Of a DNA stretch of 64,000 nt, positions 12,971 through 24,900 are shown in pieces. The notes under the pieces were generated by a model. The model searched no databases, was not told where the DNA came from, and saw only the letters and a list, made by a program, of their open reading frames with translations. A program made the position numbers and the translations under genes. Position 1 is the first letter of the stretch; every line of letters begins with the position of its first letter. This DNA comes from Terebella lapidaria (taxonomy: Eukaryota > Annelida > Polychaeta > Terebellida > Terebellidae): NCBI GenBank assembly GCA_949152475.1, contig OX424555.1, forward strand, positions 71,315,499 through 71,379,498, read 5' to 3'.

Positions 12971-13814
12971 TGATATCCTCCCAATTCTCAAACAGATAAT
13001 AGGCACAAAATCGCACAGTTAAGAACAACTAATCGCAACAATTTCACGGCCAGCAGAATATACCACTTGGGTGCTTTGAGGTTTACTTAATCTTCGACGG
13101 ATACACACTGGCGCAAAGCAAATGACAAGATCCAGCCGGATAGGTCAAGATTCAAGTAAAAAAAAACATCAGCTCAGCACACACACGATACTACTTCTGC
13201 AAAACGTATCCTCAATGTAACCTACAACAAGGCTCGATTGAAGCCGTTCATCTACTCAGTGGTACAACCGCCAGTCACGTGTGAAAACGGCCAGGGAGCT
13301 CGAGATGATCACACTCTGGGGAATGTCGTTTCAATCCAGTGCTGTACTGGGAATTAACGACTACTGGTACATGTTGACGGATGTTTGATATTATCGTGGT
13401 TAATCCATTGACTAGCTTATAGAAAGAGGCCAGCCTCGTTCTCCTTTCCCACTCCTCGAATGATATATATCCGAGGTCATTAGGAGTAGCTGTAATGCTG
13501 TTTGGATGTCAATTATTGTCTCCCCGCAGGGGAGACTTCTTAAACGCTCTCTGAGATTCCCATGGGGGAAATACTCTTCGACTGGGGGAAAAACCTGGTT
13601 TCGAAGAGAAAATACTTTGAACGTGTTTTCTACAGAGCTCGACGTAAATAATTCAGTTAATAACTAGACGTCAAGGCCTGAAGATGCCTTGGGGCATTTC
13701 GTGTGAGTTCTATTCCTACCTAACATATACCTAAGAGACCGCGTCTAGAACCATGATGACTTTGTAACTGTCCGTGGTCAAAGTTTAAGTGACATACCCC
13801 ACCCTTAGGCATCT

Positions 13815-16160
13815 TTGCGTTTCACTCTACGACGCACCGTTTCCGAGACACGGCAAACAGGAAGTGCTGAGTCGGCGAAAAAAAATCGACACCAGAAGTC
13901 GTCTCGACCCTAAATACCCTCTAGGCTAGTTATTCTAGTGCCAGGAGGCTGAAATTAAACTCCGTTTCGCTCTACGACTCACCGTTTCCGAGATACAGCC
14001 AAACAGGAAGTGCCGAAAAATTTGACACCAGAAGACGTCTCGGCCCAAGATACCCCCTAGACTAGTTTGTCTAGTACCAGAAGGCCGGAATTGAGCTCCG
14101 TTTCGCTCTACGACTCACCGCATCTGAGATACGGCCAAACAGGAAGTGCAGAGTCGGCAAAAAAAAAGAATTCGACACCAGGGGCCTTCCCAAAATACCC
14201 CTAAGCCTAGTTTGTCTAGTGCCAGGAGGCCGAAATTGAGCTCTGTTTCGCTCTACGACGCACCGTTTCCGAGATACGGGCAAACAGGAAGTGCAGAGTC
14301 GGCGAAAATAAATTTGACACCAGGGGTCGTCTCAACCCAAAATACCCCCTAGACTAGTTTGTCTGGTACCAGAAGGCCGGAATTGAGTTCCATTTCGCTC
14401 TACGACGCACCATTTCCGAGATACGGCCAAAAAGGAAGTGTCGTTGGCAAAAATAAATTCGACACCAGGGGTCGTCTGGACCCAAAATACCCCTAGCCTA
14501 GTTTGTCTAGTGCCAGGAGGCCGGAATTGAGCTCCATTTCGCTCTACGACTCACCGTTTCCGAGATACGGCCAAACAGGGAGTGCCGAGTCGGCGAAAAT
14601 CAATTCGACACCAGGGGTCATCTCGACCCAAAATACCCACTAGGCTAGTTTGTCTAGCGCCAGAAGGCCGAAATTGAGCTCCGTTTCGCTCTACAATGCA
14701 CCGTTTCCGAGATACGGCCAAACAGGAAGTGTCGAGTCGGCAAAAAAAAATTCGACACCCAAAATACCCACTAGACTAGTTTGTCTAGTGCCAGAAGGCC
14801 GGAATTGAGCTCCGTTTCGCACCGTTTCCGAGATACGGCCAAACAGGAAGTGCCGAGTCGGCGAAAATCGATTCGACACCAGGGGTCGTCTCGACCCAAA
14901 ATACCCACTAGGCTAGTTTGTCTAGTGCCAGAAGGCCGGAATTGAGCTCCGTTTTGCACCGTTTCCGAGATACGGCCAAACAGGAAGTGCCGAGTCGGCA
15001 CCAGGGGTCGTCTCGACCCAAGATACCCTCCAGACTGGTATGTCTAGTGCCAGGAGGCCTAAATTGAGCTCCGTTTCGCTCTACGATGCACCGTTTCCGA
15101 GATACGGCCAAACAGGAAGTGTCGAGTCGGCAAAAAAAAATTCGACACCAGGGGTCGTCTCGTCTAGTGCCAGAAGGCCGGAATTGAGCTCCGTTTCCCT
15201 GTATGACGCACCGTTTCCGAGATACGGCCAAACAGGAAGTGCTGAGTCCGCTAAAATAAATTCGACACCAGGGGTCGCCTCGACCCAAAATGCCCCTTAG
15301 ACTAGTTTGTTTAGTGCCAGAAGGCCGGAATTGAGCTCCGTTTCGCTCTACGACGCACCGTTTCCGAGATACGGCCAAACAGGAAGTGCCGAGTCGGCGA
15401 AAAAAAATTCGACACCAGGGGTTGTCTCGACCCAAAATACCCACTAGGCTAGTTTGTCTAGTGCCAGAAGGCCGAAATTGAGCTCCGTTTCACTCTACGA
15501 CGCACTGTTTCCGAGATACGGCCAAACAGGAAGTGCCGATTCGGCGAAAACAAATTCGACACCAGGGGTCGTCTCGACCCAAGATACCCTCTAGACTGGT
15601 ATGTCTAGTGCCAGAAGGCCGAAATTGAGCTCCGTTTCGCTCCAGACTGGTATGTCTAGTGCCAGGAGGCCGAAATTGAGCTCCGTTTCGCTCTACAACG
15701 CACCGTTTCCGAGATACGGCCAAACAGGAAGTGTCGAATCGGCAAAAAAAAAATCGACACCAGGGGTCGTCTCGACCCAGGATACCCACTAGACTATTTT
15801 GTCTAGTGCCAGAAGGCCGGAATTGAGCTCCGTTTCCCTGTATGACGCACCGTTTCCGAGATACGGCCAAACAGGAAGTGCTGAGTCCGCTAAAATAAAT
15901 TCGACACCAGGGGTCGCCTCGACCCAAAATGCCCCCTAGACTAGTTTGTTTAGTGCCAGAAGGCCGGTATTGAGCTCCGTTTCGCTCTACGACGCACCGT
16001 TTCCGAGATACGGCCAAACAGGAAGTGCCGAGTCGGCGAAAAAAAATTCGACACCAGGGGTTGTCTCGACCCAAAATACCCACTAGGCTAGTTTGTCTAG
16101 TGCCAGAAGGCCGAAATTGAGCTCCGTTTCACTCTACGACGCACTGTTTCCGAGATATGC
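13815..16160. repeat. 147-bp minisatellite, about 16 units
   Basis: Units recur every 144-148 bp and carry CGTTTCCGAGATACGGCC, AACAGGAAGTGC, CGACACCAGGGG and CTAGTTTGTCTAGTGCCAG. Because unit length is often a multiple of three, several frames stay open across the array on both strands; these are not genes. From about 15170 the order of unit variants repeats with a period near 639 bp: the distinctive CCCTGTATGACG variant falls at 15197 and 15836. That indicates a recent multi-unit duplication. Confidence 0.9.
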
Positions 16161-16194
16161 ATGAAAGCCTCAAGGATGAATCAGCAAAAATTCT

Positions 16195-16500
16195 TCCGAG
16201 CTCTAGGTCAAAGGTCGTTTGACGTATTGATCCCAAAATCAATAGGGTTCTTCCTTGGTGGTATATGAACTCCCATGCACAGAATACCTGCCACTGCATG
16301 AATACATTTTGAGTTATCGCTCGGAAACCAAGTCTCAAAATCAACCTTGAGTTCATCCTCACGGACCTCACGGACCTCAAGGACCCAGGAGCCGCCTCCA
16401 AAACAATAGGGGTCTTCCATGTAATATTTCTGACCAGTGGTGTAAATTTGGACAAGATCCGTTCAGGCGTTCCCGAGTTATTGATCGGAAACCAAAACGG
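16195..16500. repeat. Two diverged repeat units with GGTCAAAGGTCG
   Basis: AATAGGGTTCTTCC and AATAGGGGTCTTCC start two related stretches that each end in GTTATCGCTCGGAAACCAA or GTTATTGATCGGAAACCAA. The first begins with CTAGGTCAAAGGTCG. It directly follows the 147-bp array inside the fold-back element. Confidence 0.55.
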
Positions 16501-16507
16501 CGGAAAG

Positions 16508-16526
16508 TAAAAAAAAAAAAAGAAGA

Positions 16527-16558
<32 letters not shown>

Positions 16559-16559
16559 C
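16508..16559 (+). repeat. A-rich simple repeat
   Basis: About 50 bases that are almost all A, with a few G. It could be the decayed poly(A) tail of a retroposed sequence or slippage; no retroposon body is recognised beside it. Confidence 0.85.
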
Positions 16560-17789
16560 ACCAGACAAAACCATAAGGGCGAAATGCCCTAATTATAATC
16601 TGAAGACTATTTTCGTTGAAGGGTGCAATTTTTTCATTACTATCGCCGATTTACGTGAACATTAGCGTCTCGGCTGGATTTGAGAATAAATACATAACTA
16701 CGGTGCGCATTCAGTCAACCAGGTATCACGTTTGTCCCTATTGTCGAGCCATCGCTCACTTCTCACGCTTATTCTTTATGTCCGTGCCAAATTTTCCTTG
16801 TTTTGGAGCAGTAAAACTAGCACATTTGTTACGTTCCATTTTCTGACTACATCTTCAATTCTAACAATCATACGCATTTATTTTTTCGCTGTTCCACAGC
16901 GAGCTAATTTTTCGCTCGCAAAGTGCCGTGGTATTTATCGTGGTATTTATCGTTGGCAATGTGTAAAAGTCGGAAAGGGTTCCGAGTTCAACACCACCGA
17001 CTTCAACATTGATATTTCAGTGCTTATAAATATTCCGACGGTACTCAAATTTATTGGACACTTCTCATATGGCATATATTGTCGCATATTTGTACACTAT
17101 TGACCAAAAACAACTTTACGAATATATTGAACTTTGGGCCAAAAAGAAAACGGTGCTGAATTTTATGAGCACCTTGCTATTTTTTTATGGGCGTACTCGA
17201 TCAGGGACTCGATTTTTTATGGGCGTACTCGATCAGTGTTCTTACGAACTATAGGGTACCAATTGCTTTCACATCGGTATATTCGTCCGGCATGGACATC
17301 GTAGGCCTATATAATATGCGCACGGAATTTATTGAAAACAGTGCTAGAAATGATCGCGCTATTGACTTCTGTCATCCGGGGAGATCTGGTGCTTTGCACC
17401 AGGTATGATTCTTGTCATAGAGTTTGTTTGCTACAAAACTGGCGGCATATCGCCGCACCTTTTCAAGCTGGTTTTGTAGTTTGGCCTGATGTGGGCAATA
17501 GATCACACAGCATTATTCCATGAGGAGTCGGATGAGAGCGGAATACAAATGTAGGCCTTTGGCTTGGGTTACTTGTCACATCGATAAGGTTTCTGCGAAG
17601 GAAGGCTAGCGCCCGAGTCGCCATTGTGGACACCAAAGTATAGGTTTTTAGGTTACCGAACCTATGGTCCAAATCTATTGGCAACCTATTGGCGTACAGT
17701 TTTGAGATTTTTGATGTAAAAGATTCCCCTTATATACCTCTCTGATATGTATCAGTTTGGTTGCCCTTGAATCGCCGGTCTCCGTGTGA

Positions 17790-18425
17790 TGGCCATTTTG
17801 AATTTTTGACGAGTCGGCGAAAAAAAACATTTCTTTCGCATTACTATCCATTTTGGGCCATTTCTAGGCAAAAAAAATTTTTCACCCTTTGAAAAAAAAT
17901 TTCGCCACTTTTTTGCTTCATAATGGGAGCTGTCAGGACTGTACTCATAGAACACTTGAAGATACAGCTTAGAAATTGGCACTTTCAAATGGGAAGTCAT
18001 ATATGGCGATTTGTGTGGTGACCTTGAATTTGACCTTCGATGACTTTGAAAGGTCAAAACAGCCATTTTGGGGTCAAAAAAATGCCCAGATTTGCCTCTA
18101 TAGATGAAATGTTTGCAGATGAACATATAGGAAGACATATATGGCACAACTAATGATGACCTTGAACTTGACGTCAGATGACCTTGAGTACCAAATGTCT
18201 GACTCAGAATGTGTAAATTGACCTGAGCGACCTAAACGATTCCACCCAGATATATCTTTGTATTATGAACATATAGAATATCAATTGCCGTACACATACA
18301 TGTATAATATAATGTAATGGTGACATCGAAGTTCACACGGATGACCTTGATTGGTAAATCTCAAGGTCTTATGATCACACTATGAACCTTGATTGGTAAA
18401 TCTCAAGGTCTGTTACCTGCCAATG
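17790..18425. repeat. Degenerate AGGTCA-rich repeat block
   Basis: Contains many GACCTTGA, AAGGTCA and TCAAGGTC words and CATATATGG phrases like those in the 134-bp array, but units are too diverged for a clean period. At the right end, CCTTGATTGGTAAATCTCAA is duplicated (near 18346 and 18388); each copy is itself an inverted pair, GACCTTGA or ACCTTGA against TCAAGGTC. Confidence 0.55.
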
Positions 18426-18889
18426 GCCAAACCAAAATTGTCCGGTAACCTATCTTAGCCTTTGGCTAATTTTCATCCTTTACTTGACATTTCCTGCCAC
18501 CTGTGGAATATTGATGTAGCAATACGTTTTGTGGCCAAGGAAATTATTATAATGAAAAAGTGTTCAGTGTTGAAAGTCATTCGCCTTTTGTAAATCCATG
18601 CTTTGAATGTCATTATGAAGGAGAGTGTGATTCTCATGATATTTCAAACAACTACATGTAAGCATCCTGATGGATGATGTTAAGAGGGCAGACTTCAATC
18701 CACGTGGACTTTTGGGGGTTCTCTGATCCATCAATGATCCAATCCATAAAAGATGTTTGTCTTTGATTTCATGATAGTCCAGTTTTGCTTCTTTAGTCTG
18801 GAGTGTTCCCGATCGAGGATCATATCGACTTGTTTGCACCTGTTTTAGTAAGGTGTTGAAGATCCCCAAGAGGGGAAATCATCTAATCT

Positions 18890-19370
18890 CACTTGATCAA
18901 CCAGGAGCAGATGAAACATACCTGATGTCAGAAACGACTGCCTCCTTTGCTGCCAATTATGGTTTCAGTTTGAGATGATATGCTTGTTCACCACCATCCC
19001 GTATGGAATGTGAAGATGGCATAGATCGAAGAATACGTCAGCTCCGAAACGCAAGGTCCCCATCAAGAATCGACTTGATTCAGCATATACATCGTGCTCA
19101 ATTGTAAGTTCTTGTATACATCCGCTGCTCAATCAGACCCTTCACACTTTTGCCCGACCCGATATGGTTGGAATACAGGTGAAGTACTGGTGTACTTCCA
19201 ACGTATTTGCCATTCTACAAATAGTGAAATGTGGATGTCCCAGCAAACGGTCATGTTACACTGGGAGATATGGTTGTGTAGTGGCACAGATGTCATGGAC
19301 GAGATTATTGCAATGATCGTAGCAAGTAAGAATTGTCAATGACTTATAATGTTGCCACATGTAACACATT
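18890..19370 (-). repeat. Right inner arm of the fold-back element
   Basis: Inverted partner of 12550-12970. Anchors on the plus strand are CCTGATGTCAGAAACGACTG, GTATGGAATGTGAAGATGG and TCCGCTGCTCAATCAGAC. The frames seen here are arm sequence, not genes. Confidence 0.65.
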
Positions 19371-19556
19371 TTATAATTGAGTTCCCTAACCATGCTTTTC
19401 TATTCTGGAAAAAAAATCCTCAAGGGTGCCAAGTTGGCACCCGGCTGATTCTGACTCATGTATTGTCAGTGATGTATTTGACACACATCTATCCATGGGG
19501 TTTGTTTCGGATTTCTAAATTAGTTTCATAGGATCTTGCGCAGATGTATACTAATT

Positions 19557-19705
19557 CCATCAGGTGTACAGAAACAATTTGACATTTCACACACTGTCTG
19601 CTCCTGGTGATGCCAGTATTTCTGAATGAACTGATTGGTCTGGCTTTGTTTCTATTGGAAGATTGTGTATTTTACGTTTGCAATTGGTATCATCAAAATT
19701 TGGTA
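19557..19705 (+). repeat. Dispersed repeat R1, copy C
   Basis: Best-preserved plus-strand copy: CCATCAGGTGTACAG, CACACTGTCTGCTCCTGGTG, then TTGGTCTGGCTTTGTTTCTA. It continues past copy A into GTATTTTACGTTTG and ATCATCAAAATTTGG, which copy B also has. Confidence 0.65.
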
Positions 19706-20306
19706 AAGTGATATTATATTTTAGTGTAGCGTGCCGGGACCTATGATCGGCCGTCTATACGGGCATATATAGTCATTTTCTTATTAGAATTCCAATCAGA
19801 AGAATTAAAACATATTTTTTCATGAGAAAAATTATCGCAAAATCAAATCCTACAAATTCAATTGCATCTCGAAGACAACTTTTATAGATATAATCGTTAT
19901 AATTGTACAACCCTCCACAGCAACAAATAGGCAAAATGATCGGCCATGTTTAAAGTTCCACAAATGTGATTTGTGAACTGCTGTTTTGTACGTAAGCAAA
20001 GATTTAATAAATGCTGTACCACAATGCTATCAGAGTTATGTTTCCAACAAACAAACAAAAACATGACATCATTTACACACTTTCAATATCTAATATAATT
20101 ATACTATCAGATATAATATACATATCTAGGCTACTATAATAAAGTTATTTTTTTATATCCACACTTTCATATCAATGTTTTTGATTAGCGTTGATATGAG
20201 ATTTATAGTATATTATCAACGATCATTGAATTGAATTGAATAATTAAATAGTTCCCTAAAATGTAAACAAACAAAGATAGTCTGTGTCATTGATGTTGAT
20301 CACGGT

Positions 20307-21992
20307 TCATTCCTCAGACTGTCTGCATTTGTTGCACAGCCAGTTTTCCCCCACACACCAGACTGAGATCCACGAGTGTTTGCTCCGTTGTTGCCAAACA
20401 TGCGCGATGGTACGACTGAGGGCATTCGTCACATCCGACCCAGTCACTGCTGGGGAAATCTGTCATGCAAACGCCGCACAACTGTGTTTCATCAACAGCC
20501 GGCTTCCTCGCACGTTTGGTTTTTGGCTTGGGGGGCTGCCATGACACTTTCTTGGAGGCTCTAGGTTTGGAAGGGCCAGGCACCGGGCTTTCTGGGACGT
20601 TTTCGGGCTTCTCTGGGACAGGGAATGTTTGCTCTTCCAGCAAATCGGCACCAGTCAGGAGACGTGCTCCAAGCTTTCTCTTGGATGGTGGCTTTGAAGC
20701 ACTGGCTGTGGGCTCCACAAGAACATGTGCCAAACTCTCAGGGACGATTCCCAGCTTGACAAGGCTGCTCTGTTTCTTCTGCCCACATGTTTTACATGCT
20801 TCCTCATCTTGTTCATCATCAGCAACTGTTGTAATTGGTCCGACATCACCATCTGCCAATTGGATTTTTCTTACTGGGAATAATCCCGTTTCTGCAAAGG
20901 CTGCCTTTATAGCCTGGGATGAAACTTTATCCATTCCATACTCCAAGATTTTCGGGAAGCAAGATTTCGATATGCATTTCACACCTCCATACCCCAGTGC
21001 CACGGCTGTGGAGCCCATTTCTTTCTTCAGTAGATTGAAGTATCCTCGGTCTAGGGGATGTAGGATATGTGTGGAATGTGGTGGGAGGCAAAGGAGGTGG
21101 ATGTTCTCCTGCTTCGCCAGGTCAATCACGGCTGGTGATACATGGTAGGAGTGATTGTCCATCACAAGCAGCAGGGGACGATGACTTCCAGCATTAGGGA
21201 TGAAAAGGTTCCTGAACCACTGCAAAAATAAATCTGCAGTGATCCACCCAGACTTCGTGGAGGCAATTCCCCAATCTGGTTGGATTCCTGGGGATGTTGT
21301 GGGACAGGAGCCTTCATAAATGATCATTGGGGGTATGGTCTTCCCATCAGCAGCACAGCAGGACATCACTGTCGTGTGGCCCTTGAACGATACCTGCTTC
21401 TGATAGACACGTTTTTCCCACGCTTGCTGATGACCTTCACCTTCACGACATCTTTGGATGAAAATCCCGTCTCGTCACAATTGAAAATATGTGATGGATT
21501 TTCGATCCCATTTTCTTGTGTGACACTCGTCAGAAGGGTGAAGTATTTGTCCACCTCAGATTGGCTCAGAAATGACCTGGACTCATCCAGCTTGTCCAGT
21601 GTGCGAATGGACAAATTTTGGTGTCTCCGAAGAAAGTTTCGTAGCCATTTCCGAGAGGGATCATCCTCGTTGAACGGCGTCTTCACCTTCAAAGCCTTTG
21701 CCACACCCATCGCCAGAATCTTGAAGACTTTCCTGGTTAGAGGGAAACCTCGGTCACACATGAATGTCGCATAATTCTCCAAAGCCTTTTCTGCTTCATC
21801 TGGCAGTGCACGCATTCTTCCCATGTGACCCTTGTCATTTTTGTATCGGCCAACTGTATGGTCCTGCAGGGTGGATCTTGGAATATGGAATCGTCTTGCA
21901 GCCTTCCGCACGCTCCAGCCTTTTTTAGTCACAGCACTGATCGCCTTTCCCCAGTCATCTTGGGTATAAGGATTCTTGGCCTTGTTGAGCAT
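20307..21992 (-). pseudogene. Pogo-like (Tc1/mariner) transposase with PHD finger
   Basis: The first frame (21992-21366) begins MLNKAKNPYTQDDWGKAI, a psq/CENP-B-type helix-turn-helix (SVRKAARRFHIPRSTLQDH), and includes the first catalytic Asp in NCDETGF. The second frame (21369-20314) continues with the DDE_1 domain: second Asp in VMDNH, third in HPLDRG, 35 residues apart. A Pro/Lys-rich linker leads to a C-terminal PHD finger (CGVC, CDEC, HRAC). The protein would bind element ends and cut and paste the element; PHD fingers usually read histone tails. Two single-base frameshifts are visible, both in homopolymer runs: an A run near 21395 and a G run near 20350. After the second, the closing WLCNKC is read in another frame up to a stop at 20307-20309. 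All catalytic and zinc residues survive, so decay is slight. I could not find convincing TIRs around it. Confidence 0.88.
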
Positions 21993-24900
21993 GTTATGAT
22001 ATAACGCCCAAGAAACTATTGGTGCAAGATCTAATTAAATTTTTTCAAGGACCAGCCCGCATTTTTACTCAGGTATTCAACCATGGTTCGAATATTAAAA
22101 TATTTGGAGTAAAATATCCCATAATATAGTAAATCTGTTCGTTGTGAAACTTATTATTATTATTATATATTACCAAGGAATAAGTGGAAGTATGACAGGC
22201 TAAAACATAATAATTATGTACTATAGGCCAATAAATGGGTTGACCTCTAAACATTATGGTTGACCCCTGTGAACATTATGTCCACTTTTTTAAAAACACA
22301 TTCAGGTTTTACTTGTGTAATGTGTTTCTTATGATAAAGGATACATAGGTTGGTCAAACTCGCGTAAGAAAAATAGTTCTAGATGATTGATTTCACGTAT
22401 TAATAATGAAAAAATCCACTTCTCAGATGAAATCGCCTGCTATGACCACCATTAAAACTTGTCCTACAGTCCGCAAATGGCTTTTCTGTAAAACAGTCAT
22501 TTATTTAACGATAAATTTGTTTCCTTGACAAACCTATTTTAACATTGATTTAAACGTCCGATCATTAGGTACCAATGAGATCTTTCATATAAATTCACAT
22601 CATATTTTCACTATACTAGTACTTTAAATTTCTCCGTTGATTTGACGACGTTTTTATCAACGTTCCTAGCTACTTACATATGTAATTGTCAAACTAATGC
22701 GACAGTCATTATGTGAGTTTATTGGAATTATTTACAACCAATCAACTCACCGTGACATTAAGTGTAGTGTATAAACACAGATGGAAGACATTTGCTTTAT
22801 CTTTCCGGGACAAGCTCTCCTGACTTCGCCGCCATAATAGTATGCGAATTCCAGAAATCTTCTGACATACCAGTGGGAATAATCGCCTACATGTATATTA
22901 TAATAAACATAATGTATGGTTGATTGTAAATTGAGTTTCTGTTATTTGCGCGTGTGAATAAATTTTACAAATATTATTATAAGGGTAAGGGGCACTTCTA
23001 AATTTTCAAATGAACTACTCCCTAAAATTGAAATTTAAAAAATCGGGTGGAATTTGCGCAGCATAATACATAGCTTGTCGTGACATGGTATACATCGGTG
23101 TCTGTCTGTTTTTTCCTCGTTACTACTAACGCTGTCTGGTTTAACGCGTCTGGAAATGGCTTGTAATTCCCGCCAAATCTACGCCTCTGGCAGACGACAG
23201 GATTGATAAGTGGACATGACCCGGACCTGGCCAGGGGGCAGCGAGTCCCCTCATTCCCTCCCTCCGCGGAAAGAAAGCTTGCCTCAACCCATTCCTTAGG
23301 TACAATACAATTTCAGCCCCCAAATGTCCATTTATCCCGTCAAATTAAAGGAATAGGCGATACGTATCAGTGTCCATTCTGATCTTGCATCTCTTGTTGC
23401 TTCACCTTCCGCCAATAGCCAACAATCGTTATATGTGAGTTTGTGTCACAGAGTCGCCGTGATCCGCTCTCATAGATAACATCAAATTACTTGTTGGAGC
23501 TGGTTGCTGCGGGTATACCCCTGTTCTTGATCATATGATTTGGGGGCAAAGACGACGGTACGGAATAATTCATTATTGTTGGCCGGAGGAGCAATGTCTG
23601 ACGCCTTTATCTGACGTTATCGGGCAGCGTAGACGGACGGACGTGAGTTGAACAGTCCGTGAGCACGAACGTCCGCCAGGTAATGATCTTTTGTATGTGG
23701 TGCCGCGGTGTGAGATTGAAAACGGACTCCCGTGGAAATACTGGTCCATACTGACCCCCCTAGGCTTTGGTGGAATATGGGCCCGGTGAAGGGGTATATA
23801 TTTTTTTTGTTGTTTTAGTAAAATTGAGGAAAAGTAAAAAAACGAAGTAGGTCAACTGTGTTTGAAAAAATAAACGTTTATTAAGAATGAAAAATATGAC
23901 GCATACATACTAGTCTAAGACCCGTTTTCCACCATGGGAAGTAGTGAAATCTTTTCAAACTTCGTAAAATTATTTTATAAAATAAATGTTCATAACTTAT
24001 CCATTGCTAGATATACGATGGGTCCATATTCAACAGGTAGTTTAGGCTACTGTGGCAATCGAAAAATGGTCCCATATCAACTATTTCACACTATCTGATA
24101 CCAAGTACATATTACACAGCTGAAAATGGACCGAGGGTGGGCCTACATTTTCCACCGTGGTAAATAAGCCCCCGGTCACTTTTTATATGACACCAGCATC
24201 GATATATATAATCACGTGATCAGCAGCTATATAATATCCATGATGTACTCGATTGCAAAAAAAAAAACGTTTTGATCCTCTATACATGTAATTGTTATCG
24301 GTAGAAATAGCAAAATTCCAACATGGCTAGTTGTCACCGGATTTCATATTTAGATAGTTTCCGTTTCTTGGCAATGTTATTTTTCCTGACACAATAGTTA
24401 TCGTTTCTTCAGACAAAGAGTGCGAAGTCATCTTGTGTACTTTCCCCACAGATGTTTCTCAATAATCCTATTGTCATGAAGAATTAAATCACGGGGATGA
24501 AGAGATGACTTGTTGCGATGCCCGTGTGTCTGGTGTGTGTACCTGTTTCATTTAACGTAAGAAACACCAGTTGCAATAACTGCACTAGCGTTTTTTTCTT
24601 CGGGACTTAACTATTACTTTTTGTGCGCTTGATATTTCAATAAATCCCTCGGTACAGCACCTAAAAACTATCGATGACAATATTCCTTCCACCCTAGATA
24701 TTGCTGGGTAAAATAGGTTAAGAGCACTTTATGTCTCATATTTCTCGAGTTAATGTGTACTGTGGCAGAAAGCAAATGTACAAGGGGAATACACATATAA
24801 TAATGGGACATTTAATTGCTTTCCAAACTTGATCTGATGCCAAACTATACCAAACGAGAATGTTTGCCGTAAGTTGCCGAAAACGACTTTAACTAGTTAG

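Larger units (their letters stand above)
12168..19457. mobile_element. Fold-back type element with long diverged inverted ends
   Basis: The outer 50 bp at 12168 (GAGTCAGAACCAGCCGGGTG) is matched in inverted orientation ending at 19457. Each outer end contains its own small hairpin, GGGTGCC/GGCACCC. Inverted similarity resumes further in: 12550-12970 pairs with 18890-19370, for example GTGGCAACATTAT, CCGCTGCTCAATCAGAC and CTGATGTCAGAAAC on one side or its complement. The left arm has about 300 bp that the right arm lacks. The interior is the 147-bp minisatellite, other AGGTCA-containing repeats and unassigned DNA; no transposase is seen. Target duplications are not evident. The arms look roughly 75-80% alike by eye, so the element is old. 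Confidence 0.55.

Noticed and set aside
14071-16083. Long open frames on both strands, up to about 197 codons, with repeating words such as RRLGTSCLAVSRKRC
   Set aside because: They are by-products of the 147-bp tandem array: the unit is often divisible by three, and frames stay open on both strands with no sign of coding selection.
20465-21148. A 227-codon plus-strand frame
   Set aside because: It lies opposite the pogo-like transposase, which has clear domain motifs; the plus frame matches nothing.
19730-22360. Possible TIRs of the pogo-like element (CCTATGATCGG near 19741 against AACCTATGTATCC on the complement near 22345)
   Set aside because: The match is too short and broken, and no TA-flanked pair could be fixed.
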